Shown here: in pieces, positions 41,491 to 53,600 of the stretch
Position numbering within the stretch: position 1 is the first letter of the stretch
Layout: each line of letters begins with the position of its first letter
Source: Mercurialis annua
Taxonomy: Eukaryota; Streptophyta; Magnoliopsida; Malpighiales; Euphorbiaceae
Assembly: GCF_937616625.2 (NCBI RefSeq)
Contig: NC_065577.1
Span: 4,753,001-4,817,000, forward strand
Direction of reading: 5' to 3'
DNA length: 64,000 nucleotides
The notes under the pieces: generated by a model
Told to the model about the DNA's origin: nothing
The model's database searches: none
What the model saw: only the letters and a program-made list of their open reading frames with translations
Program-made: the position numbers and the translations under genes

Positions 41491-41868
41491 GGATATCAAA
41501 TTCTGTGGATCACTGAACTTTTTTTAAATTATAAAGGGTTATTAAAAAATATTTTCTTATAAAATGGTCACTGAATTATACCTTTTATTATAAAAATAGA
41601 AAGTATCATTAATTTTTTGTGAATGAGAAAAAAATATATTGAGTTGTACTTTTTATTATAAAAAGGTCACTAACTTATGTTTCTTTTTGTAATTTCGGCT
41701 CGCCACTTAAGCAAAAATGTTGCATTTTACGTGAAAACGGTACGTTTTATATAGATGAACCTTTTTATAATAAAAAAGATAGTCCAGTTACCATTTTATA
41801 AGAAAAGTTTATTTAATAATCTTTCTGTAATTTGAGAAAAATATAATGACCTACAGAATTTAATATCC
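41491..41868. mobile_element. Mutator-like MITE, copy 2 (378 bp)
   Basis: Same family as 33707-34097: starts GGATATCAAATTCTGTGGAT, ends in GACCTACAGAATTTAATATCC-type sequence. The perfect 10-bp target-site duplication GTGTTTTAGT is at 41481-41490 and 41869-41878. No coding capacity. Confidence 0.85.
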
Positions 41869-42159
41869 GTGTTTTAGTAGAGAAGAAGTTTTTTGTCTAT
41901 ATCAAATATATATGCCATGATATGTTTTATTTATAAGATTGACATTTTTTTGACGATATAAGATTGACATATAATTTAAGTATTTTACTGTTTAAGTTAT
42001 ATTATAAAGTCTACAAACTGATGCAGTAGTGGGTAAATATTATTTTCAGAGTAGATATAAATTTATTTGATATTCTATGCATAAGTTGAGAGTTTCAAGT
42101 ATTTAGCCGAATAAATTGAATGTCAGTTTTATTTTTATAATTTTTAATGCTCTTCAGAG

Positions 42160-43085
42160 CAATGTTTTAAAAACCGGACCGAATTGGCCGGTTGGACCGG
42201 ATTAACCGGAAACCGGCTGGGTGTCCGGTTTGGTTTTCTGTTAAAATCGGAATATTAAAAAAACAGTCAAAACCGGTCAAAAACCGGATTTGACCGGAAA
42301 AACCGGATTTTGCACAAAAAGACAAATTCGGTTTTTAATAAAATAGGCAAAAAAACACTTTTTTGGCTAAAAAGTACATTTGTGGCCCCTACTATGTGTG
42401 TCTTTTCTTTCTTTCACCCATGTGGATTGATTTTTCTCTCTCATATTAATTACGCTTACTATTTTCTCTCTCATATGTCATTTTAATTTTTATGAAATAG
42501 TAAAATTTTCACTAAAAAAAACACCAACTCTTCTAATATTAATATATACTCTTAAATATAAATCAAGAAAATATATTTTTAAATATTAATTATTTATAAT
42601 TATATTTTACATGAAAAAAATTATAATTATTTTTTTAAATAAATTATCATATTTTTATTTATAATATATTATATTTTTTATTTAATTATTATTAATTATT
42701 AGAAACTCAAAATTATATATTTATCTCTTGGATATTATTATATAATTATAGTTCATAATAAATTATTTTAAAATTAAAATATAATAACATGTTAAATCAA
42801 AAGTTATGTTATTTAAAAATTATTGTTTTTCTCATACATATAATTATTCTATACACATAAATATTGATCAATTATTATTATATTTCACACATTTGATAAT
42901 AAATTCTATTTAAAGATAATTTTATTTAAATATTTTATCATATTTAATAGTTATGATACATATTTTTAATTTAAATAATTTATATTTATTATAATTAAAA
43001 AATCAGGTTGAACCCGGTTGAACCGGTCGAACCGTGAACCTTCGACGAAGCCGGTTCAATCTCCGGTCCAATTTTAAAAACATTG
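42160..43085. mobile_element. hAT-type non-autonomous element (926 bp)
   Basis: The ends CAATGTTTTAAAAACCGGAC and (complement) CAATGTTTTTAAAATTGGAC are inverted. The 8-bp target-site duplication CTTCAGAG is perfect (42152-42159, 43086-43093). Subterminal regions are full of CCGGTT / AACCGG repeats, a usual hAT transposase-binding layout. The interior is AT-rich and non-coding. Confidence 0.88.
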
Positions 43086-43246
43086 CTTCAGAGTTAAACA
43101 TAAATATTTCTCAATTGGTACTCCATCACGCTTTGAACCTTTACATGTTTTTCTTTGATTATTTAACAAACTCAAACCAAAGACTTTTCCACAAAATTAA
43201 ATGCAATTGTAAAATATTACTCCCTCAGTTTCATAAAAATATAGAA

Positions 43247-43469
43247 GAGAATTTTTTAAATATATTCATTCCACCACGTCATCTGTGTACTAAACCTATT
43301 AAATTATGATATTTCATTAAAATAATAGCACTATCGTAATATTATTATTTAAAAGTGTAAGAAATTAATAAATAATTTTACACTAGTGCCACTATTTTTA
43401 TGATGTGTCATAATGTTATAGGTTAGTGCACGGATGACGTGGTAGACTGAATCTAATTAAAAATCTCTC
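43247..43469. mobile_element. MITE family M1, second copy
   Basis: GAGAATTTTTTAAATATATT at left and AAAAATCTCTC at right; inside CCACGTCATC and GATGACGTGG are inverted, with ATGATGTGTCATAATGTTAT as in the copy at 15397. More worn than that copy; no clear target-site duplication. Confidence 0.6.
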
Positions 43470-44099
43470 AAATAAAAAAAATAGAATTTGCATATGAATT
43501 AGAAATGATGATTAAAGTAGTTACATATTACTAACTTTCAATAATAACCTTAATTTAATTATATAAATATTTAAAATATTATTAATTTATATTATGAGAA
43601 AGATAATTATAGTGTTGAAATTGTAATTAAATTTAAAAATAAAATTTATTATTAATTTTTATATTGTAGATTGTAATCATTAATGATGATTTATAAAATA
43701 TAATAAAAGTGCTTGAAATTGATGAAAATTCATATGGTATTATTTAAATTAATATAGTAACTTTCTCTATATTTTAAAATATCCAAAATATCTGTTTTGC
43801 TTATTTTTATGGGATGAAAGAAGTATTTTGTATTCCCTCCGTTCTATTTAAAAAGAACACATCATTTTATATAAAAATTCCACATTATGTTTTCCATGTA
43901 ACATATTTTTTTTTATTCTTTTTTTTTTAAATTAATAACTATAATTTTAAATACAATTTACAATACCACAATTAATAAGGGTAAAATGAGAAAACCCAAT
44001 AATAATTTCTTCCTCCGTCCATAAAGAAATGTCAAATTTAATTTAAGTTAATTGTTTTTAGCTAACTTTCTATTTTACCCATAATTTAATTATCTGGAT
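43470..44099. other. AT-rich DNA with MITE ends
   Basis: Stowaway-like ends occur singly (ATTCCCTCCGTTCTATTTAA at about 43834, CTTCCTCCGTCCATAAAG at about 44011) without clear partners nearby. CGGAGAGAGTA at 45790 may be one partner, separated by later insertions. No gene. Confidence 0.4.
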
Positions 44100-44405
44100 T
44101 AATATTGTCAACACTGACTCGATCAATGAACCGGTAAAAACTGAGGGTAAAGGGTTAGAAGTTCAACCGAGATTCAACCGAGAGTTAAAAGTAATAATAT
44201 ATATAATAATTATTAATATAATTTTATGAGAAATAAATAATTTATATAATAAGATATATTGAAAAATAGAAAACCAATTTGTTTTAAATACATTTTAATA
44301 TAAAGAATATTTCAACACATAAAAGTTAGTAGTTTGTGGTGTAGCATATTGTGTTCTACATGCAAAGGGATGGGTTTGAACACAGCGTTTGCATTCTTAT
44401 TTTTT

Positions 44406-45299
44406 GGGTATTGCTATTCGCCGCCCGCTTTTACTTAGCACCGCACAGACGAAAGACATTTCTGCCCCTCTAATAAAATTTCAAAAAAAAAGTTCTCTCA
44501 ACTCATTCGAACACACTCGAACAACTACGTAAAAAGTCGAGTAAAGTGACGGATAACGAGTATAATTCGTCGGGAAACGAATATCGACGTTCGGAAACAA
44601 GTTTTTCCGGCTTTTCCGAGGTAAAAAATAGTTTTTTAAAAATTTTATTTAAAATTTTTGAAGGGGGACGATTGCGTTTCACGTCCTCTCCAGAGGCCTC
44701 TCCAGAGGAGGGGACGCCGGAATTCGGCGTCCTCTCCGGAGGAGAGGACGTGAAAACCAACGTCCCCTCTAGAGGAGGGGACGCCAATTTTCGGCGTCCC
44801 CTCTTCTAGAGAGGACGTTCGGCGTCCTCTCTAGAAGAGGGGACGCCAAAAACCAACGTCCCCTCTAGAGGAGGGGACGCCGAACGCCGGCGTCCACTCT
44901 TCTGGAGAGGACGCCGGCGTCCCCCTTTTCCAGCCGCGACCGAAACGTCGCGGCCGGAAATTAATTTTTTTTTTCAAAAAAAAAACGTTAAAATGATTTT
45001 TTTTTAATAATTACAGTGATTTTTTATTGCATATTATTACGACTTTGTATTACATATTATTACAATTTGTTAAACGTAATTATTTATGTTTTGCAGGTTC
45101 ATTTAGAAGATTATGGCGATTTTCATCTCGTTCGGAATCCGACATTTTCGTAAAATATGAATTTGAATAGAGTTGAATGAGTTGAGAGGATTTATGTTTT
45201 TTGTTTATGAGTTGGTTTTCTATTCAAAAAGTGAAAAGGGCAAAAATGTAATGTGGCTGTGCGGTGCTAAGTAAAAAAGGGTGGTGTTTAGCAATCCAG
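44406..45299. mobile_element. Nested TIR element (894 bp) with GC-rich core
   Basis: Ends GGGTATTGCTATTCGCC and (complement) CTGGATTGCTAAACACC; arms share TTTACTTAGCACCGCACAG and CTCTCAACTCATTC, about 120 bp in all. TATTTTTT flanks both sides (8 bp, low complexity). Inside are a frame VTDNEYNSSGNEYRRSET (44546 on), then a possible donor GAGGTAAAAAATAG (44618), the palindrome cluster, and a possible acceptor TTTTGCAG (45099) followed by HLEDYGDFHLVRNPTFS and a stop. This resembles a small spliced gene or captured gene piece; no ATG was found for it. Confidence 0.6.
44668..44935. repeat. GC-rich palindrome cluster
   Basis: About 270 bp of interleaved inverted repeats built from GGCGTCC(C)CTCT and AGAGGGGACGCC, for example GGGGACGCCGGAATTCGGCG, CCCCTCTAGAGGAGGGG and CTCTTCTAGAGAGGAC. 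GC content is far above the surroundings. ORFs on both strands here are a by-product. Confidence 0.85.
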
Positions 45300-45621
45300 T
45301 ATTTTTTTATTAAAGAGAAGTGCAATATTTTGATTATCTGATCGAACCGGCCGGATATGGACCCGGTTTACCAATTTAACCGTTAAAAATTAACGGTTAC
45401 CCAACTGGTTCGATAAGATAGAATCAGTTCCCTAAATATAGGGATTATTGGTGCAGCCCGAACAGGTAACCTGGTCGGTTTTCAGTTTTTCCGGATGAAC
45501 CGGCCAGTCCGATTCGGGTTTGTCAACAATGATCTAGATATTTTAATTATATACTTTGAAAACGTAAATTATTTGTTGAGATTATAAATAAATTTTGAAA
45601 ATTTAAATTTGTTCTTATGTA

Positions 45622-45705
45622 TTATTTTAATGACGTGTCATAATATGATAGGCTAGTTCACAGATGACGTGACAGATAGAGTCTATCTAAAAATCTCTCC
45701 GAATA
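45622..45705. mobile_element. MITE family M1, end fragment
   Basis: TTAATGACGTGTCATAATAT, GATGACGTGACAGATAGAGT and AAAATCTCTCC match the right half of the copy at 15397. The left half is missing. Confidence 0.55.
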
Positions 45706-46459
45706 TCGATATCATTAACTTAAAATCGGAAACAATTCCAAATATAACAAATTTAAAAAAAATAGTCTAAAGAACGGACAACTAAAAAACGGAGAGAGTA
45801 GTTTACATATTAAAAGCAAAGATCCACTTAATTAAATGCATATGGGATTTAAACTTATTATTAATTATTTTCTAATAAAGTACTCAAAAATGTAGCAAAT
45901 ATACTCTAAATATTTGTTGAAAAGTACTACTATCAAGTTTGGAATTTAAACTCGGTCCACACAGTCTAAAAAGACTTTGAAGACCTTGACGCCCTTAAAT
46001 ATTTTCTTTCTTTCTTTATTTTTTTTGCCTAACATTACAACCTTCAAAATTGAATTGACATTCTTAATAATTTTCAGACATCAACTTTGACGAATTGGGG
46101 ATTGGTTGGCGTTAGAGTGATTTCTAGTTTTCTACACATTATGATTCAATTTTAACCTTCAAGTCTCAACTAAAAATGATATTTCATTTTTTTTACTTGT
46201 TTTGATATTAATAAATACAAAGATAAAAATGAAAAACCTCTTTAAAAAGGATAACAAAACAATAACTTAAAATAGTTTATATTCTATTACTTTAATGTTG
46301 GAATTTTTATTTAATTTTTAAAAATATATTAAATGAGCATTTTTAGTTGAATTCTATTGCCATATTATTAGTAAGGTCAAAAATAAATTTTAAATTTACT
46401 GATATAGTTTCCTATTTCATGTCACGTAGAAACATATATTATTTACACTCATTATTATT
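45706..46459. other. Spacer without recognised feature
   Basis: ACGGAGAGAGTA (about 45790) is a lone Stowaway-like end. The rest is AT-rich without ORF. Confidence 0.35.
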
Positions 46460-46893
46460 AGGCCTAATGCCTTTAAAAAATCCCGACCTTTAGCCACTTT
46501 TCAATTCTACCCTGACGTTGAAAACTTGTCAATTTTACCCTATTTGTATTTTTGTGTTTCAATTGTACCTTTAAATATTAAATTAACGTCTTTTTCATTT
46601 GGAAAAAATTTAAAAACATTCTCCATGTCTAGCATATATTAATTCAATAATTCTAAAATTTATTTAAATTTAGTTAAATTAATTAAGAATTTAAATTATT
46701 ACTAATTTGATTATGATCTTTAGTTAGTTTTTAAAAATAAATGACTTATTTGTACTTTTTTGAATAAAAAAATTAATTTCATCTTTAAACTTAGTTAATT
46801 GCATGATTTCATCATTTAAATAAAAAAATTAACAAAAATTAAAAAATTAGGGTACAAATGAAAATAGAAAATCTAAAAATTGGTAAAATTGGC
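46460..46893. mobile_element. MITE family M2 (CCTGACGTTGAAAA), worn copy
   Basis: Left part AGGCCTAATGCCTTTAAAAA, CCCGACCTTTAGCC, TACCCTGACGTTGAAAAC matches the copies at 48001 and 59415. The right arm (GGGTACAAATGAAAA) is only partly kept. Confidence 0.5.
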
Positions 46894-47064
46894 CTTATTA
46901 TTATTAACAATATGATAGAGAAAGTAATCAAATATAGAATCAATTTTCTTTAGCACATCACAACTGAAAAATAATTAAAAGAACTTATTTGATATTATAC
47001 TACATTTTAAATATTAATTTAAAAGTAATAAAAGTTTAGAACTACAGTGATAGATTTTAAAAAA

Positions 47065-47372
47065 GGCTCAATATATAGTTTGGTTCTTGAACTTGTAATA
47101 TTTTACTCATCTAAACCCTAAACTTAATGTTTTACCTATCGCACCCTTGAAATTGATAAATAAGTAGATGTTGAACTCTTCTGTGTCCACGTGGCATTTG
47201 AAACACTTTAGAAGACTGTGTACGGAGAAATTCAATATTTACTTATTTATCAAGTTCAGGGGTCAAATATGATTATTTAATAAATTCAAAAATTTGATAA
47301 ATGATACGTTAAATTTAGGGGTTAGATGGGTAAAAAGGTACAAATTTAGAGGTCAAACTATATAGTAATACA
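47065..47372. mobile_element. MITE upstream of the terpene synthase
   Basis: Arms ATATATAGTTTGGTTCTTGA and CTCATCTAAACCCTAAACTT at the left pair with GGGGTTAGATGGGTAAAAAG and GGTCAAACTATATAGTAATA at the right. About 300 bp, non-coding, 300 bp before the terpene synthase start. No target-site duplication read. Confidence 0.6.
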
Positions 47373-47590
47373 TTTTAAAAAAATTAGACACCATTAATAT
47401 AATTTTCTTTCTTTGAATTATATTAAAGAGGAAGAAATAAAACTTAAAACTCTTACATCAAATTATAGTATCTTTATCATTCATTATTTTTTTCTTAATG
47501 ACAACTAGTCCCAGGGGGTATTATTTTAATGTTAACCATGCCAAAACAAAAAAAAACAAAAAAACAAAAGCAGACTAAGAAAAACCACAC

Positions 47591-47600
47591 CTATATATAG
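47591..47600 (+). promoter_or_regulatory. TATA box of the terpene synthase gene
   Basis: CTATATATAG lies 72-81 bp before the ATG at 47672, at the same spacing as the ABCG TATA box. A leader with AAGAAGAAATG follows. Confidence 0.55.
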
Positions 47601-47671
47601 AATGGATCTAACTCATGATCAATTATCAAATTAAACATTCTTCTAAATTAGTCTCAACTCAGCAAGAAGAA

Positions 47672-50600
47672 ATGTTATTGAACAGCACAAACACTCTTAA
47701 AATTTTCTCACAAGGAAAAGCATGGGAAGCCAAAACTCTTACAGGTCAATAGTTTTTCAAATTTTTCTGCAGTTCTTTAAAACTGTTGAAAATGGTGGTT
47801 TTGATATTGAAAAATCTGTGTTTTTTCTTCTTCTTAATAATGGAATTTGCAAAATGTTTGTTGATTGTATTGTGCAGGTATGTCTTCTGAACAGCTAAAT
47901 CAAAGGTCCAAAATTCTTGCTTCTGTAAGTGATTAGGAAAATATCCTTGATAAATATCAAATATCTTAGCGACTACAAAAATTTATAATCTAATTTTTTA
48001 ATAGTTTTTTAAAAAAAAACCCGACCTTTTATCCTTTTTTCAATCTTATCCTGACGTTGAAAATCATTCAAATTTATCCTATTTTGTATTTTTTTTTCAT
48101 TTTAATTGTACCCTAAAGTATAAAATTGACTTTTTTTTATTTGGCAAAAGTTCAAAAAAATCTATAAATTGACCATTTTTATATTAGATTAATTTTTTAT
48201 ATTAAATTGACCATTTTTGAACAACTTTTTTAAACTTTTACCAAATAAATAAAGGTCAATTTTATATTTTGGGGTACAATTGAAATGAAAAAATATAGAA
48301 TAGTGTAAAATTGATAAATTTTCAACGTCGGGGTAGGATTGAAAAGGGGGATGAAAGGTCGGATTTTTTTTAAGGCATTGAGCCTTCTTAATATTAGTCG
48401 TTACTATAATTACAAAAAAAATTAGGCGTTACTATCTGTTTATAAAAATAACTGAAAATATCTGTTAAAAAATAAGTTGTGAAACAATATATATAATATC
48501 AATTATTATGTAATTAACTTTTATCTAATATTTCAATGATATTTAAATTTTAAAATTATTATTTTTGATATTCAAAGTTTAAATACCATTGAAATCTAAT
48601 ATTTTTATTTTTATCAATATAATAAACTAAAAGTAAAAAATTTAACTTTATAGTAAAACGTTGTTTCTATCATAATGATACTAGAATATTTATGTTCACT
48701 TTTTTTTTCCTATGCGTGAAATACTTATATTTAAAAATGACATAATTAAATCATCAACCATAAAAAATATATTTAAATATAATATAAATAAATTTTTTTT
48801 ATGAAAGAACGTAATCCTTTTTTTTAATGAACTAAATGTTTTTATTAAATATATGCATATGCAGGATACAGAAGGAGCAATGGGTTCAAAAATAAAGGAA
48901 ATGTTAAGAAAAGTTGAGCTATCAGTGTCCTCATATGACACTGCATGGGTTGCAATGGTTCCTAGCTTGGGTTCATCAAACCAGCCACTTTACCCAAAAT
49001 GTTTGAATTGGGTTATGGACAATCAACAGCCTGATGGCTCATGGGGTCTTCATCTCAGCCATCCATTGTTGATTAAAGACTCACTTTCTTCAACTTTGGC
49101 CTGTGTTCTTGCCCTTCAAAGATGGAATGTCGGCCAACAACTTGTACATAAAGGTTTACATTTTGACCTTATATTTTCATGATATCTTGTGTGTACATTC
49201 TGTTCGAACCAAATCAAAATGAATCAAATTTTTATTTTTATTTTATTTAACCTGGATCACAATCATAAAGATGTCGAAAACTCAAATCAAATCAAACCAT
49301 TCGATTTAGTTGATTATCTGATTTGATTGTTTTTTTAAATTTGGTTTGGTTTGTATTCAAGTTTAGCTAAGTTCTTTTTATGTTTGTAGTTAAACCGAAC
49401 CAAAAATTAATAATTTTCAGAATTAAATGGAATTAGTTTTATCGACTATGTTCGATATTTGGTTTGATTTGACTTTTGAACACTCGCGTAGTTGATTTAA
49501 ATAAAACATTATATAGTACTATTCACAATTTCATTTATTTGATTACTTTTATTTTGACACGAAATTAAATTAAAATTACAAAATGACTTAATCTAATTGA
49601 TTAATTTAATCGGTCAAATCCAATAAATTGAGTGGGACTCAAGTTGACTTCTTTATTTTAAATTTTAACTAGTCAAAGTACTAATATGACTAAGCATGTG
49701 ATTGGTGATAGGTTTGGAGTTTATTGAATCAAACATTTGGGCTGCAACGGATAAACATCAACTTTGTCCGGTTGGGTTCGATTTAATATTTCCGACCATG
49801 ATTGAATCTGGCAGAGACATGGGTTTGAACCTTGGTTTAAACCAAACACTAGTTGAGGCCATGATTCTAAACCGAGATTTGGAAACTAAAAGGTCAGTAA
49901 TATACATTTTCTAGCTTTTTCTTTGTATTTTTGCAAATTTTGAATGTGAATAAAATATTCATAATATAATTATGCTCTATGTTCGAAATATAATAACTCA
50001 TCGAAATCATTATAAAATTTATAACTTTATTTTTTGTATATTATATAATTAACTTTTATATTTGTTTAATAATTTAAATATCATATATATAAATTTGACT
50101 ATTAAAAATTTATGTATCCGCCGCTACCCTTTAATGAGTAGGATTTAGGTGAGTTCAGACTATGTTTAACCGGATTTATGTATTAGATCCGTGATCAGGC
50201 TAAAAAATTTAGAGAATTTGTTAAAGTTAATTAATTATAAAGTTTAAATATGTATTGTGAAATATGAGTTCGACCAAGCTTTGTATAAAAAATAAATTTT
50301 CAAACCCGGTCCAAAAGGCCATGGACAGTATATCCAACCCAATGATCAGGTCTAAATAAAAATACAAAAATTATCTTGTGGTTTTGCAGTTTGAAAAATA
50401 AAGGAAGAAATTTAGCATATGTTGCAGAAGGTTCAAAGGACTGGAATGAAATAATGAAAAATCAAAGGAGTAATGGATCACTTTTCAATTCCCCATCTTC
50501 AACGGCTGCTGCTTTAATCCATCGTCATGATGACAAATGTTTCAATTATTTAAATTCGCTAGCAAACAAATTCGAAAATGCAGGTAAAATTTTCGTCAAT

Positions 50601-53600
50601 TAATTATTTAAATAATTAGTTAATTTCATAAAAATTTAAGTTTGACTCATTATATTTTTTCTTTTCTCTGATTCAGTGCCTACAATTTATCCTTTTGAAA
50701 TCTATGCACGTCTCTCTGTAATCGACAGCTTGGAAAAACTAGGAATTGATCGATATGTTAGCGATGATAAACAAACAGTACTAAACGACATTTACAGGTA
50801 ATTAATTTTTGGCCGGAGTTCTAGCTCGTCGTCTTAAAGTTGACGGGTTCAATTGGCATTTTAAAAACCGAGTCGATATATTATTTTTAATAAAAGAAAA
50901 TGACACATTAATTTGGCGGGCAGATGTTGGATAGAAGGAAGTGAAGAAATATTTTTGGACCCAACTTGTTGTGCCATGGCATTTCGTATCCTAAGGTCAA
51001 ATGGATATGGTGTTTCTTCAGGTAAATATTTTAAAATATTATTAAATATTTTATGAAATTCATATATAAATAAATATAATTGGATTTGTTTTATATTAAA
51101 AATATATTTAGCAACCCTTTTTTATATATATTTTCGTGCAGATGCTTTAGCAATTTTTGAAGAACAAGAGAGTTTATACTATGCAAAAGATACCAAATCA
51201 GTACTTGAATTGTTCAAAGCTTCGCAAACTACAATATTTGAAGATGAGCCTATTCTTGATAAAATTAGTGTTTGGACAAGCACTTATCTTCAACAGGAAT
51301 TGGCTAATGAGCAAATTCCTGACAAAAGTTTGCATTCAGAGGTAAAAATATACACTCTTAGCCTAACACGGAACAAAAATCCCGAAAAGGAAAAAGAAAA
51401 CGACCGAAATAATCTTTTTTAACAAAAATTACAAACGTGGCGTGTTTTTTATTTTCAAAAGCATTTTTTAAAGCGAACATAATATGTCGAAATACAATAT
51501 GGGAGAAGTTTTTGTGCAATTTATTTGGCTATAATCATAAAATTGATTATAATCTAATTGAAATTTAAAATTGATACTGATTATTTCAGGTGGATTATGC
51601 ACTAAATCACATACAAGCTAATTTGGTACGACTTGAACATAGAAGCACCATTGAGAATTACAATACAGATAGTGTCTCACTTCTTAAAACAGCTTACAGG
51701 TAATTAAGATTTATGTTCAAAAATCAAGATTTATTGTTTATAATAACAAAAAAATTAATTAAATGAACATACTCATCTTCTTTGTAGGTTCCACAATGTT
51801 GAGAATAGAGATCTCTTGAAATTTTCAGTCCAAGATTACAATGAGTGTCAATCCCTACATCGAAAAGAACTCGACTATCTCGAGGGGTAATTAACTACTT
51901 TATTCTAGCTGTATTTTTCGAGAAATTCTTAGGCAATCTAGTTCAATATGTAGGATATATAATGGATTGTTTATTTATAGTGTGATACATGACGTGATTG
52001 AACTAAGAGGGAAAAATAATATCAAAAAATATTAATATAGTTTCATGTTATATTTAAATATATGCAGATGGATCAAGAAATGTGGAATTGATAAATTAGA
52101 GTATGCAAGGCAAACAATTAAATATGCTGCCTTTTCCATTTCCTCGAGCATTTTCCGACCTGAATTCTCCGATGGTCGCATCTCTTGGGCTCAAAATTCT
52201 GTTTTGACAACTATTGTTGATGATTTCTTTGATTATGGTGGCTCTATGGAAGAACTATCAAACTTGATCGAATTAATCGAAAGGTATTTCTCAATCATTC
52301 AATGTTATCCACTTTGAAATCTCAACTTGAAATATAATATTTCTTAAAAGAGTGTGTGAAAATCAATCCAAACCGAACTGAACTAATAGATTTAGTTTGG
52401 TTTGGTTGAATATTATAAAAAAAAAAGCTTAAATGCACCAAAAATCACCAATTTTCGCGTGTTTTTAGTATTTAACATAATTTTTTAATTGTGGCATATT
52501 TAACATGAACTTTCAATTTTTTTGCAATTAAGACCATGACCGTTTTTGATGTAAAACGGCACCGTTTTGATGTAAAACGGCACCATTTTTTAAAGAAAGT
52601 GCAACCGTGGTCTTAATTACAAAAAAAATGAAAGTTTATTTTAAATATATCAAAATTAAAAAATTATGTTATATACCAAAAATACGCGAAAGTTGATGAT
52701 TTTTGGTGCATTTAGGTCAAAAAAATCATTATTTCTTATTCGATTTGATTTAAGCATAAAAAATTTAGTTAAATTAATGCAAGTTGAATTGAAAAAATTG
52801 AATAAAACAGACTGGTTTACTTTAAAAAAAATTACATTCTTATATTTTTGGTTCAATTCAGTTAAAAAAAAGTATATTTTCAATTCGGACCGGTTCTGTT
52901 CAAACTGAATGCACACTCATAGTTTGGACAGTAGTTTCTTTCAAAAATTCAAAAAAAATCGTGACATAATTATTAATACCCAACTCAAATTTTATAGTAA
53001 TAGCATTCGTCAACTACAAATCCTTCATAATTTTATCATGATCTTTTATCGGAGATATATTTCGTTCTTCTGTCTGTTCAGGGGTGGAACTAGCCCTTAG
53101 GTTGCCCCCATTTTTTTAAATACCCCTTTAACTTTTTTTCTTTCTTGTACTATGACTATTAAGTTTGTATTTTTGTACAATTAAACCCTCAAGTGTTTTA
53201 TATACAATTCTACCCCCAAAATTAATAAGTTTTGAAATTGAATGTGCTACAGTTGGGATGATCATGCAACAATTGGCTACAAATCAAAAGAAGTTGAGAT
53301 ACTATTCAATGCAGTCTATACTACTACAAATGATCTTGCAGAAAAAGCTCGCATAGTACAAGGACGATGCGTTAAAAAACACATGATCGATCTCGTAATA
53401 ATTCTAATTCAATTTCAATCACTAAAATCAGAACATTAAATTTCTCAATCAATTATGAAAATTTGAACTAATTTTTTAATTTATGTGTAGTGGCTCTTCT
53501 TGCTCGAGGCTATGTTAAAGGAAGCAGATTGGGGAAGAAATAAAATAGTGCCAACAATGGATGAATTTGTACCCAATGGGTACATTTCATTTGCCTTAGG

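Larger units (their letters stand above)
44100..45531. mobile_element. hAT-like element, interrupted by another transposon
   Basis: Left end TAATATTGTCAACACTGACT, right end complement CATTGTTGACAAACCCGAAT. Flanks ATCTGGAT and ATCTAGAT match at 7 of 8. Subterminal AACCGG/CCGGTT motifs are as in the element at 42160. It contains the element 44406-45299. Confidence 0.55.

Noticed and set aside
43034..43309. 91-aa + strand ORF
   Set aside because: It crosses the right end of the hAT element and the M1 MITE, so it is chance.
44503..44809. Overlapping ORFs on both strands through the GC-rich cluster
   Set aside because: Palindromic DNA gives open frames on both strands at once; most of these codons lie inside the inverted repeats, and the + frame has no ATG.
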